This document shows positions 24,301 through 39,300 of a stretch of 64,000 nt of DNA, piece after piece. The stretch comes from Arcuatula senhousia (taxonomy: Eukaryota; Mollusca; Bivalvia; Mytilida; Mytilidae), in NCBI GenBank assembly GCA_963971305.1, contig OZ020313.1, forward strand, positions 26,080,602 to 26,144,601, written 5' to 3'. Under the pieces are notes generated by a model. It did no database searches. It saw nothing but the letters and a program-made list of their open reading frames with translations, and was not told the DNA's origin. The position numbers and the translations under genes were made by a program. How positions within the stretch are numbered: the stretch's first letter is position 1; every line of letters starts with the position of its first letter.

Positions 24301-27300
24301 ATTTTTGTGGTTTTCATTGGTGGCCTTGACCCACAAACTTGCTAACCAATGAAAATGAAATTTAACATTTAGTTGTATGCTGCAGACTTCAGAACCACAA
24401 ATTTATTAATCCATGAACTGATCTGCTTACATGGAACCATGAAAATTGGTACAGCATGATTTGAGAAAGGTGTTTTTAGTCATTGTTGGTCAAGTAATTC
24501 AAGTTCAAATATAAATGTTAATTTTGTTTCAATCTTGGTTGCTGGTTTCTTTTTAAGTTTTCCTGGCATTATTTAGAATCTCATGTTCTCTTCTAGACAG
24601 ATATAAGCATGTTGTTGATTTGTGAAAATACATGCAAATATTTTCTTTGTTATGTATGTTAGTGCAATGTACAATAGAAGTAGATTTCCCCATTTTGTCA
24701 TGTTGACTGGTTGAATGGTTGAATGATAAAATATGGATGGTTCAATATTGAGAAATGCTTTGAAAGAAACATGTGATTTGTTGTACTAATATCAAATGCA
24801 ATAAATTAAGAGATACTGAACAAAAATTTTAAAGTAAGTTCCTCCCAGTACTTTTTATCAATAGTCAAAGGGGAATAACCCCTTCCAAAAAAAAAACTCA
24901 ACCAGTACTGTATTTTAAACTTGTTCATGCTATTTAGGGGAGTAGCATGTCGAAATTAAAAGAAATGTCTCAGAGAATTATAGGCATGAGTGTTTTTCCA
25001 AGAGTGGGGGGAAATCAAAAGACCAACCCATGCCCAGCATTTCTATGTCTGTCCCTCCACCCCAACAGGTGAACTATAAATACAAACCTTAATTAGTTCA
25101 TTCAATAATAGTGGATACTTTAATATCCTCTGTACAGGTTTGATCAGTAAGGCTTCTAAATCAAAGACTACAATCTTCTCCCGTAGTTCATTGAGTTTGG
25201 CATTAAAGTATTGCTGGATGGAAGGATCCTCTTTGTACTGAAATAGAATAGATGATAGATGATAGATAATAATTACACTCTTCATAACTGAAACAGTCGT
25301 ATTTAATTATTTTGTGTGAAAAACACAAAACAAGAATAAATGCATAGAAGAAAGGACATAATGCCCTGACTCGCAACAAGTGAACAACTTGAGTGGGATA
25401 TTTTTTCTTCATAATTTATATGTGTATGAAGTTTCATGAAATATCATACTATCTTCATGGAAAATCAATTCAACATGAAGTTGATGAGACAGGTATAATT
25501 TTTTTGTGGTTTTTATTTGTGCATACTCTGATGTATATGTATTAAGTTAAATGGAGATATCATACTCCATTCATGGTAAATTAAACCTGAACAGAGATGG
25601 ACAGATGGACAAACATGGCCCACTTCTTTCAAAGAAAGTGCAGCTGTAATATTTACTCATCTGTTCACAAATTTCAATGTTTAAATCATAACTTTAATGT
25701 TGCAGCATCTGAATCGGTTTCCAAATTGTCGACAAAGTAATCTTACAAAGCATTACAATTAATTTTGCAATATTTTATGAGAGGATTTTTCAAAATTTTT
25801 TTTGGTTAAAAAAAATACAAGTTTGAAAATCAAGTGTCAACACAAGAACAATGTTGATGGTGGAATTCTTTGTTACAAGCCAAATACAAGAAAACACTTT
25901 GGTAAGCACCTACCTAAGGTACCACTTGTAAAACTCAGAAAAACACCATTTGTGATCTAAATTATATTACAAAGTAATCTTTAAACTCATCAAAATTACA
26001 AATAGAGTTATCTCTCTTTGAACCATTTAGAAATGAAAGAAATAAATGCATATCTGTTGAAGTTCAGAAAATGAGTCATTCAATACCCACCTTTTCAAGA
26101 ATAGCAATAACTTCATCATGATTTCTACAGTATGGAGCATAAGCATTCTTCATATCATCACACAGTTTTGTGAAACAGGTACCTAATAAAATAATTTCAT
26201 AAGAAAGAAAGGTAAAATATCTACATGAATATAAAAAAAATTCTCAGAAATATTAAGTTTAAGCTATACAACTTAAAAAGATTTTTTATCTACTCTTGGT
26301 CTGTAAAGATGATAACATTTCTTTAGGTAAAATTTCTCCAGAAGAAAAGTAAAGTTTCTCTAGAAGAAGATTTAGTGTAATAATCATGATAATATCAAAA
26401 AGGCTTTAAAATGTACTTTTTTAATTATTAATTAATTATCTTCACTGTTGAAGATGTTTTTTTTCAAAAGGCACATGCATTCATTTGAACATAAGTTGAA
26501 GTTGAATTTAAGATATGTGTTTTTTGCAGTTTGAAACAGGGAGTGTCAATCTGGAAATATGAAAAAAAAACACAATTTTTGTGTTTTTTTGGCTGAATTT
26601 CACAAAAAACTCCCCCCCCTTTTTAGTGATTTAAAGGTAATGAAAGAAAATCTTAATTTCTTATTTTTGGGTTAAAAAAATCTCAGAAGCTGCTCTTTAA
26701 AATTTTCAGATTTTTTTCCCAAGGGCAAAGCATTCTGCTTGATTGTGACGATTTCAACAGGATAACTGTATTTTTTTTATAATAATCTGGGTAGAAGAAA
26801 TGTGGGTACAATTGATTTTAAATAGGCATGCTCAGTAACTATTCTTTTTTCCAAGGGTATTTAATTTGGCTGTACAACTTTTGACCTGATCAAAAGCATA
26901 ATCATATTATATTTACACAAAATGTACAATCCATGTAAATCATATTACCCAGTATTTGATCTTTAAACTCTTTGCCATTTACAGCATCTTCTAACAATGT
27001 CAGTAGCCTCTGGGAAACATGAGCTACATCCTCCATGTTTCCAAATACTGCTTCTACATCTACACTTGGGTGCTAAAAAAAAATTAATATTAAAAACATT
27101 GGTTCATAAACAGCGAGGTTTTTGTAGTTGCTGTCTGTTAAGTATTCACCCAACAATTTTGAACAAAACTTTTTACTACTCTTTCAAATAGTTTTTTTTT
27201 CTTGGTACAAAATATGGAAGGAAAAAATGCATACAAATATCATAATCCATTTTAGAACATTAATTGAGCTCAAGGTAGGTAGCCTAGTCAACTGTGAAAA

Positions 27301-30300
27301 ATCTGTCAAAGTCAAAAATGGCCGGATTTCCTTAATTAGGAAGTAGGTGAGCCCTAGACCTGAAATTGAATCCTATGGTATGGTACACCATGCTGATGCT
27401 GCATACCAAATATCAAGAGGCTGCGACTAGTATTTGCTGAGAAACTGTTTCAAAAACTATTTCCACACCTGCCTGCCATACACCCCCTCATGTTGCCCGA
27501 CAGTCACCATTTTATTACCCAGATTTTTCACTCTGTAAAATCCAGCCAAAAATGGGATGATTACTTCACATTACGGTTGAAAAGAACTTAAGTGCAAATT
27601 AGTTAAGCCATGTATTCAGAAAAAAATATCATGAGTTGAAATCTTTTAATACTTCAGATTCTAAGGTCCAGAACAGAGAAAAGAATGTCAGAGCACTTAG
27701 CTGTAATCAAAATGATTGGAATAGATTGTGTGTTGGGTTTTTTTTGGTTTTATTGTGATTTTGTCTTTTTTTGTACAATAAGCTGATTACTTTTGCAGAG
27801 TATGTGAAGTTTGTATCCATCAAATCTACAGGGTTGCCACAAATTCAAAGTTTTTTTTCAGTCATTTTCAAGGACGAAATTAGTCAATGAAATCATCTAT
27901 TCATATACCATTTCCTGAAAATACTTCACAAACAACCCATAGATTGCCAAAGTATCAAATTTCAGTGTTTTTTTCAAGAATATTTAAAAAAAAAAATTAT
28001 ATTCAATTGAAATTCAAGGTTTTTTTCTTTCTGTTTGGATCTGTGGCAACCCTGTATTTATGTACATGTATTTATCATATTTATGACTTAGCACTTAAAG
28101 TAATGTGAAGCAAAAGTTTCATGACAAGATATATTTATGTCAATATTGAAGCAATACATTGAGTACAAAAGCAGCAACACTTCTTCTTACTTTTTCAGCA
28201 GCAGGGGAGACAAATGTTTCTATACACAGGTGAAGCCCGTGTAGAAAGTCCCTCTCAGTTTGTATCAACTCCTCTATAACTCTCTCCCTCTTGTCCCGCC
28301 TTTTTTGTCTCTCTACTTCAGCTCTCTGTTTAGCCTCCTCAAGCTTTCTCTCTTCTTCTTTTCTTCTTTCTTCCTCTGCCATTTGTCTAGCTACCTCGTC
28401 AAGTTCTGAGCTTGGTAAAACCTTATGTAGATTCTCTACATAAAGTAAACAAAGTGATTTTGACATGAAAATTACAATAATTGATATACTGTGAAAGTAC
28501 TTAAATTCGTGGGTATCAATTTTCGTGGATTGGAAGTCAACTCCTTATTCGTGGATTCTTGAATTCGTGGTTTAAAAACAATCTCTATTAAAAGCAATGT
28601 GTAATACACAGTTCTTTGGGAACTTAATTTTGTGGTTTGCCTGACCCACGAAAACCACGAAAATTGGTACCCCACGACTAATAATACTTCACAGTAGATT
28701 TGTAATGGTTTTAATAGGAAACTGTTGCTTTCTATTTAGCCACCAGTGATTTCAAAATGCTTTTAACGAAATTGAAAGTAGTAAAAGATTGTTTTTGTCG
28801 CTAACTTATACTGTACATAGTTTGCTCAAAGGCATAGCTTATTTTTTTGTACAGTAATTTGTGGGAGGGGGAGGGGGTGTTGTTAGCAGGAAGTTTGTGA
28901 AAAATTTGAATGTCTGAATATTCTATAATTTAGTAGAAATACCAAAACTATATATATATATCCAACAAAATTACACAGCTTAACTTAATAGCAACATTTC
29001 TGTCGGTTGGTTTTGTGGTTTTTGTGTTCTGTGTTTCTTCATGCTGTTCTTGTTTGTGTTTACCGGTTTTGTCATTGCCCATTCGGACTTTTGACACTGG
29101 AATGCCCCATTTGTGCCTCTTTGCTTTTTTTGACGACAGTCAATTGATTCTTTACCTTTAAGACTTTCTAGTTCCTGTGTGAGCCCCTCTATATTTGCTG
29201 TATAGAATTCTATATTGTCATGGATCTCAGCATTATCTCCATCATTTTTCTGTGAAAACTCCAATTCTTCTTTACTTTTCTTGTATTTCTGAAAAGAAAT
29301 ATCAAAAATATTTTTTGAACAGTTTCCAATTTTTAGAAGTTTTAATGCCAAATGTTCATTGTTTCTATGAAAGCTTTCAAACAGAATGTATTAGACATCA
29401 TTAAAAATAGTCATATATTTATTCTTGCCATACTGTAAATCAGGAAATTTTCGCGCTGTCTTTATTTCGCGGTATGGGGACTTGATTTCAGTTCGCGCAG
29501 TTTTAATTTCGCGCTTTGATATTATTGTCCATTGACTGCAATGGTATATATTGATATTCACGAATTTTCCTTTGAGCTACCATTAACGACGCGAACTGCC
29601 GCGAAAATTTCCCGGTTTACAGTATTTTTTTCTGATAAAATCTTTTTTTTTTTTAAATACATTGTAAATAATAAATAAACTTTACATATTTTTGAAAGAA
29701 AAAATTGTCATGAGGAAATCTTCACAAGGGTGTAATTAAGTGATCATGAACTTTGCCAAAAGTGAATGACAAATAAGATCTGTTTCCATGTTAAAATCCA
29801 ATAAAGAATAACTTTAACTTTCCATGCTAAAATCCAATAAAAGATATTTTATTTTGCGACAATTAAAGTTTAAAAGCAAGCCTTAGTTATTGTGATATTT
29901 AAACCAAGGAGAAATATTTCCTTTACATTAATTAACAAAAAAAACATTTTCATTTTCTTTTTATTTTCATTTATTTCAAGTTAATATTGGAGAATTTGTT
30001 ACAAACATCTCTTGAATTCATGCAAAAGAAATAATTATTTTTATGTAATGCTTTTTAAACTGTTGATAAAGGTTTTAAGGATCTAGAAGAAAGAAAATAT
30101 CAAGACTGTATACAAAAATTTGCTTTTCAAAGTTCATGTGTTCATATTCATGCATCATCATGCATGTTATATATGTAAGTTTATAGTTTATAAATCAATA
30201 TATCTTCTGTAGTATTTTTCTTACCACAATTGATGTTTCTATTTTAAAGAAATCTTGTTTCTTTTGAACTAGTGCCTGTAATATTTTATTCCTAATACAT

Positions 30301-33300
30301 CTTTACTGTTATCTTTTAGCAGTAAAACATTTGAATAAAATTTGTGAAATTGTAAGCAAGTCATTCTAGCAAAATAGTTATTGTGGGAACACTTAAGTTA
30401 ACAGACAACCAAGCGGACAACGACAGCTTCACACCATTACACGTCCGCAATTTTTTTGAAGTCAAATCAAAATATATTTTAAGGATGTAAGGTTTCCCTG
30501 ACAATTTAATTACATTAAGGTTAATACAGACAGGTGTCACATGACTTTTGTACCTTAAAAAATGCAAAATTTAAGACCAGTGTCTATAAAGTCAATAATA
30601 AAAAATAGAATATTTGAATTTATTGAAATGAGTAATAAATATTCAATTGTTTAACAATTGCATCTATCGTTTCTTGAATAACGCATTTAAAAAAAAAACA
30701 AGGGAGATAACTCACTTCAAAATTAACCTAAATTTACAATGGAATTGAATAGTAGACAAAAATCTAAGCTGGTGAAGCCCCTGTTTTCTATGTTTTATTT
30801 TAATATATAGGTAAAAATATAACTTTTGACAAAATAAAAACAAGATCCTAATGTAAGGAATTTTTCTGAGATATGATTTTATGCCTAAAATTTGGCCTTT
30901 TCTATATAATCTATTGTAATTCAGGCATACTTTAACCACTCATATTGCAAAAACGAGCATGGTGACCCATCCTTATTTTTATTTTAAATAAAGGATATTA
31001 ATAACATGTTTCATTTGAGACCATAAAATCAAATGTTTAATGTAAGATTTTTTTTCAGTATAGGTGTCCGCATTAACCTTAAGTATATAATTAGAATAAC
31101 TTATTGAGCATGACAAACTTTGGAAAAAAGATTTTTTAAAATAAAGGAAAGCATTTACAACATGTACAACAGAAAGGAAATGGCTTATATTTCACTCATT
31201 TCTAACAGAAGTTGGTGTAATAAATCAAGGTTTGCACAGTTTCTTTTGATTATCTTCAACGAACATAAACTTATTATGACATGATGAACTATCTATTCAA
31301 AACCCAATTTCATTGCTAAATGTGCCTTAACTAAATGTCAAATATTCTATATTTGGATATTCATGAATGGTATATACATGTACATGTAATCTATAATCTA
31401 CGTATACTGGTATCAATAATTAAAGAACAATTTAAGCAACTTTTGCATGAAATACCTCTAAATCATTCTCCACTTCTTTTATTCTCTGTTTCAGATCTTC
31501 TATAATCTCAATATTAGTATCCTCTGAAAAAGAGATAAATTATACCATGTTCAAGGACAAAGTTTGACCAAAACAGTTTGTCTACATGAGTTTTTTTCAC
31601 AATGTTTTTTTTTAATTTTCTGAGGAGTCATTTACTCTCAAAAGCACCATAGTTCTTAGTTTTTTTGTCATGTTTGTAAGATTGTATTGCTGATAAGGGG
31701 TTCACATGTTCATGTTCAAGAACAAATATTTCAGGACTTTTTGTTCTATGTAAAAGGTCCACCAAAAGTCCTCAATTAGAAGTACCTGTAAATACATGCA
31801 GGTCCATACAGGTGCATGATTGTATATTGTGCGTTTAATTGTGCATGTTCATGTGTTTTTGTAATATTATCAGGGGCGGTCCAGAGTTCCATGAAGGGGG
31901 AGCGTAATAACTAAAAATGTCGGAATTTGATGAAAATTTTTGAAGTTGCTTGGTCAATTTTATACGGAAAAAATTAAAATTTCTCAATTAAAGGGGGGTG
32001 TACGCCCCACTCTGGATCTGCCACTGTCTCATTGATTTGTATTCATTTTTTCTAAAAAACCAAACTAGAGGCTCCCAGGAGCCTGAATCGCTCACCTTGT
32101 ATTCGATGATACTTATATGCTGGATATTTCATTAAAGGACTGCTACTCTGTGGAATTATCAATTTTAATGTTCTAAGGGAAACAACTCCTATCAAGAAAG
32201 GTCTTACAACTTTGACCCCATTACATAATTTTTAGATCTTTATGTGCTTAACCATATGCAATTTAAATTTTTCAAATATCTTGTATTGTTTTCAAGATAT
32301 AAGCCTTAAAAGAGCAAAATTTGAAAAAAAAACAAGAAAAAGGGCAATAACTCCTACAACCATTGTAAGATCTTCTTCAAAACTTCAGGGCAGGTAGATC
32401 TTTATGTGCTGATCATTATTATCCAAATATAATTTTAATATCTATTACCATTTTTGAGTTATTTGCAAAAAACTGCAATTTACCTTATGTTCTATTTTTA
32501 GCCATGGCGGCCATGTTTTTTGTCGAATCGAAATTTCGAACGATAATTTTGTAGACCACATACTATTGAACAACCCTACCAAGTTTCATTTCATTTGACT
32601 AAGCAGTTTCAGAGAAGAAGATTTTTGAAAAGTTGAACAAAAAACTGTGAAAATGGTCAATTTTTACAATCCAAGGGGTATAACTCCTAAAGGAATGATC
32701 CTACAACTTTGACTCTGTTACAACTTTTGTAGATCTTGATGTGCTTAGTCATATGCAATTTAAATTTTTGAAATATCTTGTATAGTTTTCAAGATATAGG
32801 GCTGAATAAGTAATTTTTTTGAAAAAAATCCAGAAAAAGGGCAATAACTCCTACATCGGTTGTTGGATCTACTTGAAAATTTCTGGGCAGGTAGATCTTG
32901 AGGTGCTGATCACTTTAACCCTATGCCAGAATTTTGATATCTGTTACCGTTTTTGAGTAATTTGCAAAAAACTGCAATTTACCCCTATGTTCTATTTTTA
33001 GCCATGGCGGCCATGTTTTTTGTCGAATCAAAATTTCGAACGATAATTTTGTAAAGGACATACTACAGAACAACCCTACCAAGTTTCATTACATTTGGCC
33101 AAGTGGTTTCAGAGAAGAAGATTTTTGAAAAGTTGGACGACGGACGACGGACGACGGACGCCAAGTGATTGCAAAAGCTCACATTGCCTTCGGCAAGGTG
33201 AGCTAAAAAGGTGTATTCTTTACTAAATTCCTGATTTTAGATGATGAAAGGTGAAAATTGCACTGTAAATTCATCAAAATGTATTAGTAAATAAACAAAA

Positions 33301-36300
33301 ATTGTTTAAAGTTAAATATATAAATATAAAACTTATTAGTGTATCATCTTACCATCTAAAAAGAAAGTGAAGTTCCAATGAAATAAATATAGATCAATAT
33401 CGCAATTTAATTTCAAAATACCAAAGAATTTAAATCTTTACAAGTACAATGTAGGTACATGGATAATGTATGGAAGGTAAACAAATTCTAAATCAAGGTC
33501 AACATAATTTAAAACCTTATCTATATATATACAGGTACATGTACATGATTGTACATTTATCAAAATATGACCAGTGTTCTCCCCAGACCCTTATAGCATC
33601 CTAGCAATGTGATACTATCTAGTTCAAATGTGATGCTATCTGGTTCAAATGTGATGCTATCTGAAATCCTCTTTCATACTAAATGTGATGCTATAATTTC
33701 ACCAAAAAAAATGCTATTATGAAAGCTGAAAATAGCAGGATCCTATTGAAAATTTCTGGGGAGAACACTGTACAAAAACTTATTTCATGTTGAAATCAAG
33801 GGAGTAGCAGGAGTTAAAATTTAAAGTTTATTCTCATGAATACCTATCATAATAATTATAAAATATATTTATTGCAAATAACTCAGATGTAAAATTTCCA
33901 TATATCTAATTATACTAATATAATGCCTTAAAAACAGCTTATTTGAAATCTCATATATGCATGTTATTTGAACTTTACATGCTTTATGCTTTAAATTCAA
34001 TTTACTTTATATAATAACATGAAAAGGATTTATTAGAAAAGGGTTAAATGTCTAAAGTTTGCTTAAAAGATACATGTACATTTGTATGTGATTAGTGAGA
34101 CACACATACGGACAGACGGACAGGGAGACTCCTATATACATGTACATGTACCTGTAATAGAATATAATGAGATGTGGAATAAGTGTTAGCGACACAGCTA
34201 ACATAAACAATCATTTAATTAGAAAGACCACAAAAAAACAGCCAGCAGCCTTCAATGAGGCAAGTAGCACAGCTTGCCATTTTGTGATTGGCCCAAGATC
34301 AAATGAAAATGCATACAATTCAAATCAAGTATTGAAATAGTCAAAGAAAGACCCCTTTCATAAATACATGTAAGCACAGAAAACATCAAATTGACAAGCT
34401 CAAGCAAAGGCTTTATAAAAAAAATTCCTAACTTAGGACTGGCACAAATGAAATGTGGCAGGGTTTAACTAGTTTTCTGGGCCCAAAGTTCCTCCTATCA
34501 GTATCAATCAACTTTGTTTGCAAGGGTATAACTATATTTTAATCAACCCTAAAAATAAAATAAAACTTATAAGAAAGCAACAACATTTCCGTTCATTCTG
34601 CTGTATCAGAAGATTTTGATCCTTTTCCTTTTATATCATGTCAGATGGACATTTTTTACCCCCTTTTGTTCAAATTAGAAAAAAAGATACCTACCCCTTA
34701 TAGTGTACAGTGTCAATGACATCATTAATATTCAAATAAATTAAATGTTGGTAAACAGATAAAGCAGATAAAACCAGGAAATATTGAAAAGATAAGTGTT
34801 ATGTTGTGAAACTGTACATCAATTATCATTACTACATGTTTGTCAATTATCATTAGAATTCAGATACATGTACTTGAACATGTTCCACCTAATCTAAATT
34901 GATAAAAGGGTAAATGACTAAAAAATCTGTCAAAGTCAAAAATGGATGGATTTTGTTAAACAGGAAGTAGGTGAGCAACAGACCTAAAATCGAATCCCAT
35001 GTTATGGGACCCCACCCTAATGCTGTATACCAAATATCAAGTGGCTGTGATTAATCTGTTACGAAAATTTTTTCCCTGCCCGCACGCTGCCCGCCCGCCC
35101 GACATTCACCATTTTAAAACCTGGATTTTTCACTCTGTGAAATCCGGCCAAAAATGAAAAAAAAACAGTACAAGTACATGGAGGTAACCTGTCAACACTG
35201 GAAAAGATGAGTTATCTTAAGGTAATTTACATGATATATGTGATATTGTTGGCCTTTATTACCTCCAACAAAGCCAGTGTTTCCACCAGAGAAAGTTTCA
35301 CAAAATGTCCCAAATTGCATCATTTTTTTTCAAAATGAGATTTTAAATTTCCGAAAAGGTAATATTTATTAGCAGAAAGAGTGATAAAAGCTTGTTGCTA
35401 AATAATTGTTTTAAATATTCCACTGAAAACAAATTTAGACAATTTACCCTGAAAATCAAGGTTTTACACATTTCAGTAACTGTTTTGAACTTTTCTCAAT
35501 CTCCCAACTCTTATAGACTAAGAATAACACATATAGATATTTCCAAATAAAAAAGGGGAGGGCAGTTTTGAAACAAGAAATCTGTGAGCCAATGCTCACT
35601 TATAATACCCCTGCTTTTGCGACTATGCATCGTGTTAAAATATAAACAAGTGTGTGTTGATTTAATGCCCTTTATCGATGCACTTGGGCTATGTAGGGCA
35701 GTCAGTTTTATTGGTGGAGGAAACCAGAGTACCTGGAGGAGACCATCGACCTTTGGCAGGTAACTGACAAACCTAATTAAACAAGTGTGACAGAACTACA
35801 GACAGAAGCAGAGGTACCAATGGGGTATCCGAATGTATGTCAAAAGTCCGAAAGGGCAGAGACAAAACCAGTAAACACCAACAAAAACGGGACAAAAACA
35901 GACAACATGTAAAACATGGAAACACAAAATAACTGAACATCAATCAACAACACGAACTCGAGTCGAAACAAGAGTGAACTCAGGTGCTCCGGAAGAGTAA
36001 GCAGTTCACAAACACAGGTAAAACAGTATACCCCGCTCTTCTTCTTCAATCAAAGAGGGGGTATAAAAATGTCAATATAATCACTGTTGATGTAAATAAC
36101 AGGATGTAGCTCTTGTAAAATAAAAATATAATGAAGCTGTCATTGAAGAGTTTGTACTTTAAACAGTTAAGTACTTGCTAAACAGAATGATTGTTTAAGT
36201 ACATTACTGTATTTACAATTCTAACCCTTAAAAGTTTAAAGTCAAATGTTCATTAATGACACATTCTTAAAACTTCCCTAATAATTTTGTAACCAACATT

Positions 36301-39300
36301 TAATAAATGAATAAAATTCAAATTAGTTGCATGCATTGCACTTAAGGGTAAAAACATGTAAAGATGAAAATTCTAATTGTAGAAAAAAAGAATTTGACCT
36401 AATTGTTCTTTTACATGTACATGTATATCAATGTAATATGGTGTTCTGGAAAAGGGGTCTCCAGGAGACAATGGTTTGTGTGCCAAGTTATTATATATAA
36501 ATGTACATGTACAAATGTACATGCATTAAAACGTTTGTCAAATAACTTTATAAACAATATACAAATGTACATGCCCATTTGTTCATCATTCAATTTCTTT
36601 ATGGACTGATGCATTCACTGACAAATTGAGCAGTAATTCTATTGTAGGGAAAATGAAAGAACCTTAGTGAGCACGCTCACATACCCCACGCGTTCCGCTA
36701 TTGGACTATCAATGTTATCCTTGAGGAATTAGTATCGAGCTACAGGAATCAATAATATTGAATGATTGTAAAAGTGAATGTGCAAGTATTTGAATACATG
36801 TATCATAACAAAGTTATGTCAAATTTCTAAGTCCAAAGGGCCATAACTCCAACAAAAATTTGGGGATATAAAATTCCTGGTAACATGCACAACTACATAT
36901 GGTGTACTTCTTGCATACCAAGTTTCGTTAAATTCTGTTCAGTAGTTTATTAGGAGTTGTGTTTACAATCTGTAATCATGATTTTCTGCAAATTTCTAAG
37001 TCCAAAGGGCCATAACTCCCACAAAAATTTGCGGATAAAAAATTCCTGGTGATATGCACAACTACATATGGTGTACTTCTTGCATACCAAGTTTTGTTAA
37101 ATTCTATTCAGTAGTTTAAGAGGAGTTGCGATTACAAGCTGTAATCATGATTTTCATTAAATTTCTAAGTCCAAAGGGCCATAACTCCCACAAAAATTTG
37201 CGGATAAAAAATTCCTGGTGATATGCACAACTACATATGGGGTACTTCTTGCATACCAAGTTTCGTTAAATTCTGTTCAGTAGTTTAAGAGGAGTTGTGA
37301 TTACAAACTTTGATCACAGACGGACGGACGGACGGAAAGACGGACGGACGGACGGACCAGTCAAAAACATTATACCCTTCGCAACTTCGTTGCGTGGGGT
37401 ATAATTATGGTGTTTGACTCAAGTACATGTACATATACCAGTTTGAATATTAAGGGAAATCAAAGCCTAAACAATTAACAAAGTTTGGGTTACACAAAAT
37501 ATGTAAACAATATACATGTACATGTATCATTACGTATACTAACCCTCTTTTTCCTCTGTGGGACTTAATGACATCAGATTGTCTGTAGGTACTGCTGGTG
37601 ATCGTGGAGGAGGACGGTTTGGAATCTGCCCTGGGGCAGGGCGCTGAGGGGCGGGTCTTGTTGGTTTGATATGCTGCCTGGGTCCCTTCTGTAAATCTTT
37701 ATTTGACTTATCAACCTTTTTGGACTTGAGTGTAGTACTCGCTGAAGTTGGAGATAGAGGTCGATCTTTTGGCACCGTTGGTCTGGGCGGTGGTGGTTTG
37801 CGTAGCGATGGTTTACGGTTAAAGTCTACAGATTCTGCTTTTTGTGGAGGTGGAGGAGGTTTCCTCATTGGAATAGGCCTTTGGCGCACTGAACTTGCAG
37901 GTTCAAGGTCAGTAAAAAAAGTTGAATAGCCTACTTTAGTCATTGTTTCTGAGGAGTTGGTAAAATTAGCAGAATCTAGAAAAGCTAAAGACTGCCGATT
38001 CTCAGGGTTAACTGTTTTAGGCTTTAACACATCAGTTATTGGAAAATTCACAGAATGTCGTTTTTTATCATTGTCTAATTTTGTCTGAATAGTGGCGTCC
38101 TTGTGTACAGCTTTTGAGATTTTTTCATCCATTTCTTCGGTCAAACTCCCTTTGCCAGAATCATCACTCAAAGTGTCTGTCCTAGTCATTTCTTTCTTTA
38201 TTTCGGACTTTACCATTGAATCTATATCACTTAATGCTAATGAATGATTACGTTTCACAGAGGTATTGATCCCAGAGTTCAAACTTGATAGCTCTGAAGA
38301 TGATCTAGATTTTGGAATATAATCTGATAGTTTGACTGATTTTTGACTTGACACTTTGGAGATATCTTGACCATCTTGAAATGTTAATGATTTACTCATA
38401 CATGTAGTTTTACTATTAACACTAATTTTGACTTGTCCAGACTTGCTATCAGTTTTGGTTACTGGCTTTAAACTAGCAGGCTTAGGTTTAAGAATTGGCT
38501 TTGGAGCAAGAGACGGCTTTGGCTTAACAGGTAGTGACGGCTTTTTGAATACATCAGGATTTGAATTTGTAATACCATTTTTCCTTTCCACAATCTTTTT
38601 CTCTGAATGTGTACTTGTGGTTTCTTGTTTTGCATTAGTACTTGTGGTTTCTTGTTCTGTTGGAAATTTCAAGTCTTTTTGTTCCTGAACATTTTGCTTT
38701 AAATCATTAACAGCAGAATGATTGACATATGTGTCTGAAATGCTTGTATTAGTAAAACTACTTTCACCACTTTGAAAACCACTGTCAGATTTAGAACTTG
38801 TATCAACTTCACTAACGATATCCAAGAATTGTTTTGGCAAAACACCGATTTGTTCCTGGTCATTTTTTGCTTGTACCCAATTATCATCAACATATTTAAT
38901 GATTTCCACTGTTTCACCTGTGAAAACATTCAAATCACCTTCAACTTCACCAGTAAAATCAAATAAGACTAGTCCATACTCAGAAGGGGCAGATAACTCA
39001 AGTTTCACATCAGCTTCATTTGTTTTGAAAATTTTCGTTTCACTTAGGCCAGAATTTTCATTTACAGCTTCTTTTTCCACTAAATCTGGTGCAGAACTAT
39101 CAGTATCATAGGCATAGGGACAGTCCACTACAATGGATACAAAACTGCTGGGAAATATTCCTATTTTATCATCAATTTGCCCCTCGATCCACTGTGAATC
39201 CACATGTTGAATTAAATAAACAATTTCATTTTCATTGAAAGATAATTCACCCTGTGATTCACCAACAAAGGGATAGAGAGTCATGCCATATGGGGAAATG

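Noticed and set aside
28980..29155. Extension of exon 4 into a longer frame ([17 protein letters not shown]...)
   Set aside because: It runs past a good GTAAAG donor into the R2 dispersed repeat; splicing at 29156 joins exon 5 in phase.
32064..33208. TIR transposon with a conventional target duplication
   Set aside because: The short inverted ends are accompanied by hairpins and a GAC tract and no flanking duplication is visible; the pearl/Helentron plan fits better.
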